Positions 10,011 to 20,005 of a stretch of 64,000 bases of DNA are shown piece after piece. The translations under genes and the position numbers were made by a program. The stretch is from NCBI GenBank assembly GCA_023512835.1, contig CM042089.1, positions 50,987,004 through 51,051,003 on the forward strand, in the 5' to 3' direction. The stretch is from Taxillus chinensis. Lineage: Eukaryota > Streptophyta > Magnoliopsida > Santalales > Loranthaceae. The notes under the pieces are model-generated. The model was not told where the DNA came from, did not search any database, and saw only the letters and a program-made list of their open reading frames with translations. Numbering within the stretch: the first letter of the stretch is position 1; each line of letters starts with the position of its first letter.

Positions 10011-11260
10011 TTAGACAGTCAAGTATAAGATCAAAGGTCTGTCTGGTACTGGTGGGACCAAAATAGGTGGATTGGACAGATATTGTTTGATCCTGTCAAA
10101 AGCTTCTTGACATTTGTCATTCCAAATTTCTACATTGTTCTTCCGTAAAGTCTTGAAAATTGGTTCACATGTGGCTGTTAATTGTGAAATGAATCGAGTA
10201 ATGTAATTCAATCGCCCGAGGAATCCTCTGACCTCCTTGATGGTTCGGGGTGGGGGCATCTCTTGGATAGCTCGAACCTTGTCTAGATCAATTTCCACTC
10301 CTTTTTGGATCACAATGAAACCTAACAGTTTTCCCGACATGGCTCCAAAAGTGCACTTTTCCGGGTTCAATTTGAGTTGATATTTCCGTAGTCTATTAAA
10401 AAGCTTACGGAGTACTTCGATGTGATCTACAGTGCTCCGCGATTTAGCTATCATATCATCCACATAGACCTCGACTTCTTTATGCATCATGTCATGGAAT
10501 AGGGTCACCATGGCTCGCTGATAGGTTGCCCCTGCGTTCTTCAAACCAAAAGGCATCACATTATAACAGAATGTGCCCCAAAGTGTCGTAAACGTGGTCC
10601 TCTCCTTGTGTTCGGGGGCCATGCGAATCTGATTGTACCTCGAGAAACCATCCATGAATGAGAATAGAGCGTGTTTTGCTGTATTATCCACCAACGTATC
10701 AATATGAGGAAGTGGGAAGTTATCTTTCGGACTAGCTCAGTTCAGATCTCTATAGTTGACACACATGCGGACTTTGCCTCCTTTCTTCGGTACTGGTACC
10801 ACATTGGCCACCCATTCTAGATAATGGGAGACACTTAGGAAACCTGCATCCCATTGCTTTTTGACTTCTTCTTTAATCTTTAGTAGCATCTCTGGTCTCA
10901 TTCTTCACAATTTTTGTTGTACTGGCTTGCACTCTAGCTTCATGGGTATGTGATGTTGCACTATATCTGTGTCTAATCCTGGCATATCTTGGTATGACCA
11001 TGCAAGAACGTCGATGTAACTTCTTAACAGCTCGATTAACTTCTTCTTGATGTCGGTAGCTATCAATTCTTTTGGTCCGGCTGTCATCCCCAAATTCACT
11101 GTTTCTACTGGGTCTTCACTTGGAATGGATAAGTGATCGTCCCTTTCCAATAGGCGTATGATCTCTCCCGATAGCTCGGGTGTCTCCTCTACCGCGTTCC
11201 TGTCAGCTTCAAACACTACTGCTCCCAGTTTGGACTTTGGTCAAACCTTAGGCATCTCAT
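10011..11260 (-). pseudogene. Ogre-type reverse transcriptase with its N-terminal lead-in
   Basis: The lead-in (from about 11260) holds ELLRSYIDVLAWSYQDMPG and HHIPMKLECKPVQQKL, typical of the segment before RT in Tat elements. RT follows: MCVNYRDLN, FPLPHIDTLVD, FMDGFSRYNQI, MPFGLKNAGATYQR, the active site VYVDDMIA, and LNPEKCTFG. It copies element RNA into cDNA. In-frame TGA codons interrupt it at 10905-10907 and near 10738. No frameshift is seen from here to the integrase end, so pol was one frame with five nonsense codons (also 10011, 9591, 9084). Confidence 0.88.
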
Positions 11261-11482
11261 TTCGCTTTCGCATACAATGTTTTCATTGACATTGTGATAC
11301 CTACTTATAAGAGAATTACAAGTTGATAACCAAATATGATATGCCTATGTTATGAATGGAATGCACCGTGAAAGATTTGAAGAAAAGTACATTTTATTGA
11401 AAAGCTTTTGATAAAAACAAATGTTCACCGCTTCAAGAGATGTTAAAATAGAATACATTAAATCCCAGTGACCCCATGAGCA
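11261..11482 (-). other. non-coding spacer between gag-pro and pol, candidate Ogre-type intron
   Basis: On the minus strand the gag-pro frame ends at TAA 11483-11485 after a recognisable C-terminal stretch, and pol resumes in a different frame near 11260. The ~220 bp between is AT-rich and has several candidate acceptors (TAAGTAG, CATAACATAG, CCTAAG). Ogre elements are known for an intron at this position. The exact splice sites cannot be settled by eye. Confidence 0.5.
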
Positions 11483-12112
11483 TTACATTATGGGGAGATC
11501 CAGGCTGGTCCAGTTGTTCAATGGCTGGTTAGGACCCTCTCGCACTAACTGAACCATCTCATTTGGTGCATGCTCCTTTGTGTCCAATGCAGCTACAGTC
11601 CCCATCTCGGGCTCAGGTTGGCTCTTATGGATAAAACCTCCAGTCCGGAATGTAACATCTAAGGGGGGAAAGCTCCACCTTTCTTCTTATACTAGCCTTT
11701 TCTGCAATCTTGCCATTTTGACTTCCCTATTCTTGATAGCTTTCCTCTGTCTGTCAGCTTTTGTAGGGACGTAGCCTAGCCCAAACTTCTTAGTATTTTC
11801 TCGGATGGTCAATGGTTTCTGGATTCCTTGAGCCTTTGGGCCTAATCCTTTCCCTGGTTTGTACCCGTACTTGATCATGGTGGATGCAACCATTCTTGTA
11901 GCCTTCGAGAGATAATGTATTGGGGCAGAAGTGATATTCACCATCTCAAACGCCCGATAAGAGCATTCTGGTATATCTTCGTTGTTCTCAACATAAGGAA
12001 CCGATGCTGGCTTGGTGACTAGGAAACTTGTTTCCCCAGAGATGCAAACAAGTTGGTCTCCCATTACAAATTTTATCTTTTGGTGGAGGCTTGACGGCAC
12101 TGCCCCTGCCAT
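11483..12112 (-). pseudogene. G-patch domain and C-terminal tail of gag-pro
   Basis: After the protease the same frame holds TMIKYGYKPGKGLGPKAQG and FGLGYVPTKADR, a G-patch-like glycine-rich motif that occurs at this place in Tat-clade polyproteins. G-patches bind RNA or helicases; the role in the element is not known. A TAA at 11687-11689 interrupts the frame, which continues through SFPPLDVTFRTGG to a final TAA at 11483. The segment starts after a TAG inside the conserved LLGRP-stop-IHMAGAV sequence, probably once Trp. Confidence 0.7.
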
Positions 12113-12424
12113 GTGGATCTAGGGTCTTCCCAACAAACAGTTGTAATATGGCGTGATGTCCATTACCTAAAATTCCACCATAAAGGTAGCTAGTCCAATC
12201 AGAAGCGGAATGTCTAGAGTTCCCACTACATCACGTTTGCGTCCATCAAATGCTCGTACCTTCATTGTACAAGGGCGCATATAGGATGCGTCAACCGGCA
12301 GTTGTTGCAGGATATGTAAAGGCATAATGTTCAAGGCAAAGCCATTGTCGATAAGTACTCGAGCTATAGTGTGCTCCTTATATTTGACTGTGATGTGCAG
12401 AGCCTTTATATGTCCATTTCCTTC
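12113..12424 (-). pseudogene. retroviral-type aspartic protease of the Ogre-type element
   Basis: The active site reads VLIDNGFALNIMP, the IDNG form common in Tat elements, and the fold continues to LLGRP, the usual protease end. It would cut the polyprotein. The frame matches gag upstream, with in-frame stops at 12425-12427, near 12168 and near 12119. Confidence 0.75.
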
Positions 12425-13201
12425 CTAGGGCAGCTCGTCATCTCCAAAGCTGATGGCGTTGTTCATAATGAGGTTACTAGTGAGTCCATCCACATTTGCT
12501 ACCGGGATGGTTGGAGGAACATAGGCTTGGCTCAGAACCTTCATTAGTGCTTCCCGGTGAGGTTGGGAATCCATCATTAATGAGAGCAATGAGATGCGAG
12601 CTGGTTGTCGACTCAGCTGGTCCACAATGTTGCATTCGCTCTGCTTCATGAGTTTCAGAAATTCTGTGGTTTCCTTTTCAGTGACTGGTGTTCCTTTCTT
12701 AGTTACCTCCAGTGTTGGCTCAATGTCTGGTTCTGCAGCTTTTTCTTTCCTTGCTTTGTCAACCATATCAGGAGCATAAGCACGACCACTCCGGGTTTCC
12801 TTTTCTGCTGCGGTGGCTCCCTAAACTACCTCACAGTTGTAGTTCCATGGGACCGCATTATTTGTCTTGTAGGGGAAAGGGGCAGGGACACGTATGGTGA
12901 GAGGCCTAATTCCATGAGGCAATTGTGGGATTTCTCGAGTTTTGACGTTCAAGACAAGGGGTGTTAGCACCCATGATGGTTGGTATAACATGTCTCCTTG
13001 GATCATGTGGCTTTGATTGTCTGCTTCTCCTCTTGAGAATTGGATCATTCTCTGGTCCATGAGCTTTTGTATCTGTCTAGCGAACTCGCTACATTGTTCG
13101 ATGTTGTGTCCCCATGACATCTTGTGATAAGGGCATTGTTTCTCCCCCTTTATTCCCTTTCCTGCCTCTGGTGTGTCTTTAGAAAGTATATACCCGTGTT
13201 C
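12425..13201 (-). pseudogene. gag-protease linker with second CHHC knuckle
   Basis: Just after a TAG at 13202-13204 the frame encodes KQCPYHKMSWGHNIEQC, a C-X2-H-X5-H-X4-C motif, then PQLPHGIRPLTIRVPAPFPY and VPWNYNCEVV. A TAG at 12821-12823 follows. The last part (12766-12425) is a charged linker with TEKETTEFLKLMKQSE and a predicted helix. It belongs to gag-pro by frame and position. No enzymatic domain is seen. Confidence 0.6.
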
Positions 13202-13933
13202 CTATAGCAGGATGAACAAATATGTTTTCTCCATTTGTACTTGGGAGACGATCTCCAGCCGTTTTTCATTCTCGATACTAGCAACAGTGTTGGAGTGTTC
13301 TGGGAGAGGATTGCTGTTCACATTTGGCATCCCGGTCAGTGCAGAAAAGTCTAGCCACTTCGCATCCTTCAATGCCTGAACCTTCCTCTTGAATGTTATA
13401 CAATTTTGAATATCATGTCCAGCTCTACCTGCATGATATTCACATCTGACATCTGGCTTGTACCAGGCCGGGGGAGGAGTCTTTATTTCTCCCAAGGGTA
13501 TAGGGTTTACCATCCTTGCCTCTAAGAATTTGGGGTATAATTCTGCATAAGTCATGGGAATTGGGTCAAACTCTTGTCTTGCTCGACGAGAAGCCTGATT
13601 CGCTCCTGCTTGCTGGGTCTGGGCCCTCAGTTGCCCCTGTCCTTGGAATGAGGCTCCTGGTCCTTCCTGAGTTGCTGGCCTTGGTTGCTTTGGGTATGGC
13701 GCTATCGGTTGAAATGAGTTAGGTACCATTGAATATGGAAATGGAACCCCTCCTTGCGGCAAGTATGGCACGAATTGGGGAGGTGGTGCAGGTGCAGCAT
13801 AGGCAGCTACCGATGACCCTCTATAGCATCCTGGTACTTGGTAGAATGTTAGTTGTATCGGCGGGTGCGATGGGTATACCAGGTTGGTTTCATTTTCCTT
13901 CTTCTTTGCTGGTGGTTGAAACCATTTTGATGC
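13202..13933 (-). pseudogene. C-terminal gag segment with first CHHC knuckle
   Basis: Same frame as the gag core, after a TAG at 13934-13936. It starts with a Pro/Gln-rich region, then PMTYAELYPKFLEARMV, then CEYHAGRAGHDIQNC. The latter has the same C-X2-H-X5-H-X4-C spacing as the motif near 13150. It replaces the usual CCHC knuckle of gag and presumably binds RNA. The helix after it (FKRKVQALKDAKWLDF) is also seen in Tat gag proteins. Confidence 0.65.
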
Positions 13934-14530
13934 CTAAGCCACATCACCCTTTAGCTTTCCTCCTTTAATTCCACTTTCTACATGTTCACCAGATGCAACC
14001 AAGTCTGCAAAGCTATTAGAGACGTTACCTATCAACTTGTCGTAGTATATGCCTTTTAGTATGTTGATAAAAAGAGTGGTGAGTTCTCTTTCAGTAAGGG
14101 GAGGTTGGACCTCCACAGCAGTCTCTCTCCATCTTCGTGCATAATCTTTGAAATTTTCCTCGGATCCATTTTCCATAGACTGCAGGGTTAGTCGATCCAG
14201 TGCCAGCTCGGTGACATGTTTGTATTGTGCCAAGAAGGAAGTAGCTAATTCTTTCCATGTCTTGATGCAGTTTCCATTTAGATGAAAGTACCAGCGAAGG
14301 GATGCCCCGGTTAGGCTTTCCTGGAAACAATGCATGAGGACCTTGTCTTCACTAGCATCAGCAGCCATCTTTTGACAGTACATAGCCAAATGTGTCTTTG
14401 GACACCGGGTCCCGTTGAACTTCTCAAACTCTAGCATTTTGAACTTTGGTGGTAGCACCACTCCAGGGACCAGACATAAGTCTTGTGGGCTGGTCATGCC
14501 ATAGCTATCCATGCCTTCTACGGCTTTCAA
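13934..14530 (-). pseudogene. gag core (Retrotrans_gag-type) of the Ogre-type element
   Basis: 198 codons with FEKFNGTRCPKTHLAMYCQK, ASLRWYFHLNG, TWKELATSFLAQYKHV and FKDYARRWRETAVEV. These fit the plant retrotransposon gag domain that forms the virus-like particle. It is one frame off from the gag N-terminus at 14505-14888, so an indel lies around 14510-14560. It ends at an in-frame TAG. Confidence 0.85.
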
Positions 14531-14888
14531 TCTTTCCTCCAGTCGTCTTAGAGCAGGGGATAGTGAAATGAGTTGGATTTGGAGTTGGGGGTTGTTCCAT
14601 AGCGGGATGATAGGTGGGTGCCTGGCTCGGAGCCAGATTGGGCGGTTGAACTGCTTCCTGCCCCTGCTCTTGATGCTGATTGATAGTTCCCCCTGTTGGG
14701 GTTCCTCTTGCAGGGATTCTTTCTCTTTCTTCAGTCAGCTTGGTGAGCATATCCATCATCAAAGCCATTAGCCCCTGCAGGGCTTGTTTTGATTGTTCTA
14801 AACCCATGAGTCTGTTCTTTGCTTCGTCTGCCATTGGTTGTGGCTGTGATACTTGATTGCGGTGAGATCTGAGATTGTAAGAGTGCAC
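14505..14888 (-). pseudogene. gag N-terminus with coiled coil
   Basis: It begins MHSYNLRSHRNQVSQ near 14888. A helix follows (EAKNRLMGLEQSKQALQGLM, then DMLTKLTEERER) and then a Pro/Gln-rich linker. It fits the N-terminus of a Tat gag by position and character. The frame is shifted relative to the core. Confidence 0.6.
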
Positions 14889-15159
14889 AATCCTGGAGAA
14901 AGGCTACTACCCACCTGGGTACAAGGGAACTTTTATTTGATTTTTTTCATTTGCTATGCATGTATGCATGAATGTATATACGGAGGGTTAGAAAAACAAA
15001 CAACTTTATTACAAACAAACACACAATACAAACATTCAATGCTGAAATGCCATGTAAAATGAAAGCTATCGCTACATGATCTTAAGGCATTCTTCCAGTC
15101 ATCTCCTAAGTAGCACGGTGCCTCTGCTTCTGGGGTGGCCGCTCACCTGCTTCCTCCCT
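14889..15159 (-). other. non-coding gap between ORF1 and gag
   Basis: About 270 bp between the ORF1 stop (15160-15162) and the gag start. It is AT-rich, with no frame I can support. Ogre elements have a similar short gap between ORF1 and gag-pro. Confidence 0.6.
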
Positions 15160-16545
15160 CTACTTTAATATGGTCTCTACTTGTTTTTCCCTCAGTTGCA
15201 ACCTCTGAAGAGCTCCTTCTAGAGATGCTTCCAGCCTTTGGATTTGCTCCCTTAAAGTCTGATTCTCCTGGAGGATAGCCTTCATGTCTGAAGTCAGATG
15301 TGGCTTGTGTTGTGCCCTCCAAGATATGTATGCGGGATAAACACCAGGTTTTGAACTGTTGGGTTGGATCTTGTGTGGGGTGGACCATGCTTGATACATC
15401 TGTTTTGCTTTTTCTGCGAGCATGGTTGTGCTGTAAGTGAAGTCACAATCTTCCATGCCAAATAGAATAGGGATAATCTGATGATGCCCGATTTGTCTTC
15501 CACCCTGCAATGGTGCATATGCAGTTCCTCCCCAAGGACCTAAGAGTGGGACCCAATTGTAGTCCCCGCAGCTATAAGTCATGGAGACCACCGGCATCCA
15601 AGGAGCAGTCCAGGTATTGTCAGCTTCCGTGAGGTTCTCCAGCTTCTTTCTCCAATCTTCAAAGCCTTTAGGTAAGTTCCACTTGCTAAGCAGAATATCC
15701 AATAGTGTCGTGGCTGGTACCTGATAAACAGTAGGAAAACGATGAACACTACAGGGGAAATGACCTTGCAACCAGGTACATAGGAGAGTTAGGCACCCCA
15801 TGAACTATCCCGAGCCTTTACTCCTCAGATAAGTAAGAGATCGAATGGTTTCGGCCAAGATAGCAGGAGTAGGGTCACATCCTTTGAGCACCTGCGGGAC
15901 CAAATCTACAATTGCTCCATCGATGTGGGCCGGTATCCTCGGGAAAATGACTAGCCCATATATAACTAGTGTCAGCAATTTGTGTGCCCCTGCTTCTGTT
16001 GCGGTCTGTATCATTTCATTGATTGTTGCCCATGGAAGATATTCCCGCCCACCATAAGTTGTGGCCGCCGGTGAGTCCCAAACTGGCTTTCCCATTATCT
16101 CAGCAAAGGCCCTTCGACTTGATCTTCTGGGTTCCAATAGATAAATCTTCATTTTGTTTTCCACGGGGATATCCAATAATCTTCTGTATTCTTCTATTGT
16201 GGGAACAAAATCTATGCCGTTGAAGTCAAAGCACCACCGTCGAGGCTCCTAGAAATATATGGCTGCCCCAAGCATATCCTTATCGGCCAGTAGCTCGGTC
16301 ACATGGAGCAAATCTCCAAACTGTTGTATATATATGCTTTTCCTTTCATCTGACCACTGCCTCCATATTGTCTGTACCTCCTTAGTGTAGTCCAGCTGAT
16401 CTTCTATGATAATATGTTTTGCTTTGTGGGCTTCTTCTGGTGGAAAATCTCCAAGGCGAAGTTGGATGTCCCCAGATGCTTGGGCCACCACTACGACAGC
16501 CTCTTTATCCTGAAGGCTTTTTAGGAGATGACTGAAAGTTGCCAT
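15160..16545 (-). pseudogene. Ogre ORF1, extra reading frame upstream of gag
   Basis: One frame of about 460 codons from ATG 16545, with in-frame stops at 16249-16251 and 15805-15807. Visible segments are MATFSHLLKSLQDKE, RRWCFDFNGIDFVPTIEEYR, LPWATINEMIQTA, LLTLVIYGLVIFPRIPAHID, then CGDYNWVPLLGPWGG, and a C-terminal coiled coil (ILQENQTLREQIQRLEASLE). It resembles plant mobile-domain-like ORF1 proteins found upstream of gag in Ogre elements, whose function is unknown. Presence of ORF1, aRNase H and a pro/pol spacer together points to the Ogre lineage. Confidence 0.7.
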
Positions 16546-17200
16546 GCCTATATGAATGTCATGTTATGCATGATGACATGTTAGGATGGCAGTTAAAACA
16601 AATCAGGGCAAATAGATACGATAAAGAATAGTAAGGCAAATAAGATGTGCAGGGGATGACTTATGGACTACCCTACAAAACAAAAGTTAGCATGGCATGG
16701 AATGAGCAAACAACATGTGGGTCAATGCCCTTGATGGGCTTCTATTGCTACACCTATCTTATTCATTGGTTCCCAAACTTCCTCAATAGAGGGCTCCGTA
16801 CACCATGGGATTTACCGGAGGGGGATCTTAAAAGGACGTGCCTTAAAAGAACCTCAAGCTTGAGTGAGGAGTTCGAGGCCCCATTGCGGATAATGATCAA
16901 CGCGCTAGGGACCGTACTGAAGCTCGCTAACCTAAATTGTGTTAAACCCGGGTATAGGGTTATGTATGGATGCAACAAGTAGGGAAAGCAGTAAATCATA
17001 ACTATCATGGTAGTTAAAACGTACAAATAAATCACAGTTTAAAGATAAACGACAACTGTAAAAAAAATAAGTAAATCACAATTATATCTAGAAAATAAAA
17101 AAATAACTTAGCACGACAGTTAAATATATACAACATTACAATTAAAATAACCTCCTAATCCTAGTTCTAGACCTAACTCTCTAAAGTGTTAAAGTCCCCC
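16546..17200 (-). other. 5' leader of the minus-strand Ogre-type element
   Basis: About 650 bp of AT-rich sequence between ORF1 and the LTR fragment, with no supported coding frame. On the minus strand it begins near TTTGGCGACCTACAGCGGGGG (about 17195-17216), which loosely resembles the tRNA-Arg primer site of Ogre elements. The first bases of that motif also match the middle of the LTR copies, so the assignment is uncertain. Confidence 0.5.
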
Positions 17201-18994
17201 GCTGTAGGTCGCCAAACCATCCGATAACGCACAGAACCTGCAATTAAAAACATTGGCATTCATAATAGAGCATTAAATGCAGCAATTAATGACAGTCCAG
17301 CCAAAATTCTGCCAGCCTTTTAAATTCAGTCTCCTGTCCACGCGAAACACATAGAGACCCCTCATCTCTGACAAAAAACCCTTTCGCCAGTTTTTCATAC
17401 CCAGCTCTCTTATCCAAAAAAAAAAAGAAGGAAACTTCTGCAAAAAAAAAAAAAAAACAAAGAACACCCCAGAGTTCAACAAAAAATTTCTGCTTCCAGA
17501 TTTTCGCCCAGAGAGAGCACCCAGAGTTCAGACGACCAAAAGCTTTCAGAGAGAAAAAAAGAGATTACGCCCAAGCTCCTTCTTTTCCCAAAAAAAAAAA
17601 AACAAACAAAAAAACAGAGTGTGTAAACCCAGGAAAACCTAGTCTCTTTTCTCCACCCCCTCTTTCCAATTCCTCTTGCTCGAATATCTCATTCCAGCTC
17701 TATTCTTTTCCCAGCAAAAGAAAAACAAACAAAAGCTTCGTATTCGATACATACTTTTCTCCCTTAGGAGTCTCTTTTCTCAAAACAGACAAAAGTCCCA
17801 CAAACTCTCTCTTTCACTCTTACGGGTTCTTTCCCTCTCAAAATCCCAACTGATTTTTGCCATTTGCGCTACTGGGACTTGGTGATTTGGTAATTCAAGC
17901 AGGCGACTATCGGTGCAGACAAGGATTCAAACGAAAGTCCAGTGTTGAAGCCCAAAGTCGGTTTTGTATTTATTACTTTTGTTAGCTTATGTATATTCAT
18001 ATTTGATGTCATACGTAGTGTTTTTTTTGTTTTGTTTTTTTATGTTGTTGGGTATATGTTGTATTTTACTGTATTTTTTTTCTTTATGTTGTTGGTATGT
18101 GTTGTATTTTCCTTGTATTTTATAGATGTTGTATGCTGTAATATGTAAAGAAATAGTAAGGAAAAGAGAGAGAGCAAAAAGAGGAATGAAAATGAAAAAA
18201 AACAAAAAAAAGAGAAGGAAAAAGAGAGAGGATGGCTTCGCTTTTTATTGTATGTCACCATCACACAATTCACATTATATTCGGATATGCATGTATTTTG
18301 ATATGGCCAATTCTTAAACAAAAAACAAAATGTTTCCACAAAATATTTTCTAAAATGTGTTCAATAAAAGGTTTTCAAAATGTTTTCAAAAGTGTCTCTT
18401 TAAAAGAAAACAAAAAAACAAAAACAAAACAAAAACAAAAACAAAACGTTTTTTTAACAAAACACAAAAACCAAAAAAAATGTTTTCTAACCCAAAAAAA
18501 CCAAAAAGAGGAAAATAAAAAAAAAATATTTCCATTTTTTAGGACTTTAATTTCTAAAATAAAACCAAAAACGAAAATAAACCCCTAAGATCTCATTCTC
18601 CACTTCAAACAAAAACCCAAAACTTTTTTAGGATTCCCTTTAGAAATGTAGGGTAAATCCATTTTAATCGTGACTTTGATAAATAACTTAGCTAAATAAA
18701 AATCATAGACTTTTTTTAGGAAATCTAACCCAGTCGTAGCAGTGCAAATAAAATAAAAAACCTCCTCCTCCGAAAATAGATACCGAAAGGGCGCTGTAGG
18801 GGTGTTAATCCTTCCCTACACGTAATCAACTCCCGAACCCTTCTCTGATAATGCAGACCATACCTTTAAAATACCCAAAGTAGAGGGTATCCAACTGTAC
18901 CCCAAAAAATAGTTGGTGGCGACTCTAAATTTTCTCACCATTGGTTTAGTTTGAGCTCACCCCAAACAGGCCCGTACAAAAACCAGTTATGACA
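17201..18994 (+). mobile_element. partial Ogre-type LTR (last ~1.8 kb of the unit)
   Basis: It matches the right-hand 60 percent of the 4123-7153 unit in the same orientation: the A-run and purine-tract segment, the T-rich then A-rich zone (17940-18600), and the conserved end ...CCAGTTATGACA. The right end is a true terminus, because the next base is inside a Sirevirus-like LTR. The left ~1.25 kb is missing; homology stops at 17201 next to the leader of the minus-strand element. Confidence 0.7.
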
Positions 18995-20005
18995 ACGACT
19001 AAGGAATCTGCGCTTTTATTCTTGATTGGACTAAGTCAATTTATGCGGAATGAGAATCTGAGTCTACAACTCGTACGGAGTAAGAGAGATTTATTGCGTA
19101 GAAAGAAATTAAGTCTTTCACTCCAGCTGCCTAAGGAAAAGAAGATATGGACTAAGGAATCCGAGTCTTTCATTTGAGCGGAGTAAGAAATGACTGATAC
19201 GGAGTAAGGACAACTAATGCAGAATAAGGAATCCGAACCATTACTCAAGTGGAGTAAGGAACTCACGCGGAGTAAGGAAGCGCTGATGCGGAATAAGGAT
19301 TCCGCATATCTACTTCATGCGGAGTAAGGAAGCGCTGACACGGAGTAAGGATTTCAGGACTTCATTTACACGGAGTAAGCAACAACTGACACAGAGTAAG
19401 GATCCGAACCTCGTTGATACGGAGTAAGGAAATCTACATCGGACTAAGAAGACGCTACTTTAACTTATCCATATCGTATTTATGTTATCAGTTCGCTGTG
19501 TCCCGATGTAAGACAAACTTATTAAAGATCTAAACTGTCCTACACGTGGAACACTCGGAGATGTGGATGCAATCCCAAATGCAATTGGAATCAAGCAAAG
19601 TAATTCAATACACTTATGCTTCCAATATTTCGAGCTCCACATCCGTAGCAGTTATAGCAGAAGCATTTTCTGAGAAGAACTTAATGTTTACACAGTGCTC
19701 AGAAAATACAGTTCCAAGATAGATTCCTAGGATGTCTATATATATTTGTAGTGTTGTATATCTAAAGCGTGCATACATTGAAGCCAGTGTGTGTGTGACT
19801 TGAAAAGGAGAGTACTGTTGTAATCAGCTGTAATTGCTATGCCTTTTGTTGTAATTATCTTTAGATAATAAAATAAAATACTTTCACTATCTGGTTATCT
19901 TCCACACTGAATATTTCTTTTAACCAGAAATAGTGTTGTGCCTGAGTGAGAAAGATTTTTAAGAAAGAGCCTATTCACCCCCCTCTAGGCTCCCAGGGAC
20001 CAACA
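18995..20005 (+). mobile_element. Sirevirus-like copia LTR, 3' part
   Basis: It ends in GGGACCAACA and matches 46432-47400 and 54709-55621. The first ~260 bp of the LTR are absent on this side, so the Ogre nest to the left was inserted into it and the LTR start lies beyond the window. It carries repeated CGGAGTAAGGA-type motifs at 19070-19450 and a TATA stretch at 19737-19746. No copia coding follows, so it is probably a solo LTR. Confidence 0.75.
19737..19746 (+). promoter_or_regulatory. TATA box of Sirevirus-like LTR
   Basis: TATATATATT sits after the conserved GATAGATTCCTAGGATGTC. The same context and TATA stretch occur at 47201 and 55321 in the other two copies. Confidence 0.6.

Noticed and set aside
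17195..17225. TTTGGCGACCTACAGCGGGGG on the minus strand as a definite tRNA-Arg primer site
   Set aside because: Its first half also matches the LTR middle at 57670-57690, so it may simply be LTR sequence at a deletion joint. Kept as a possibility only.
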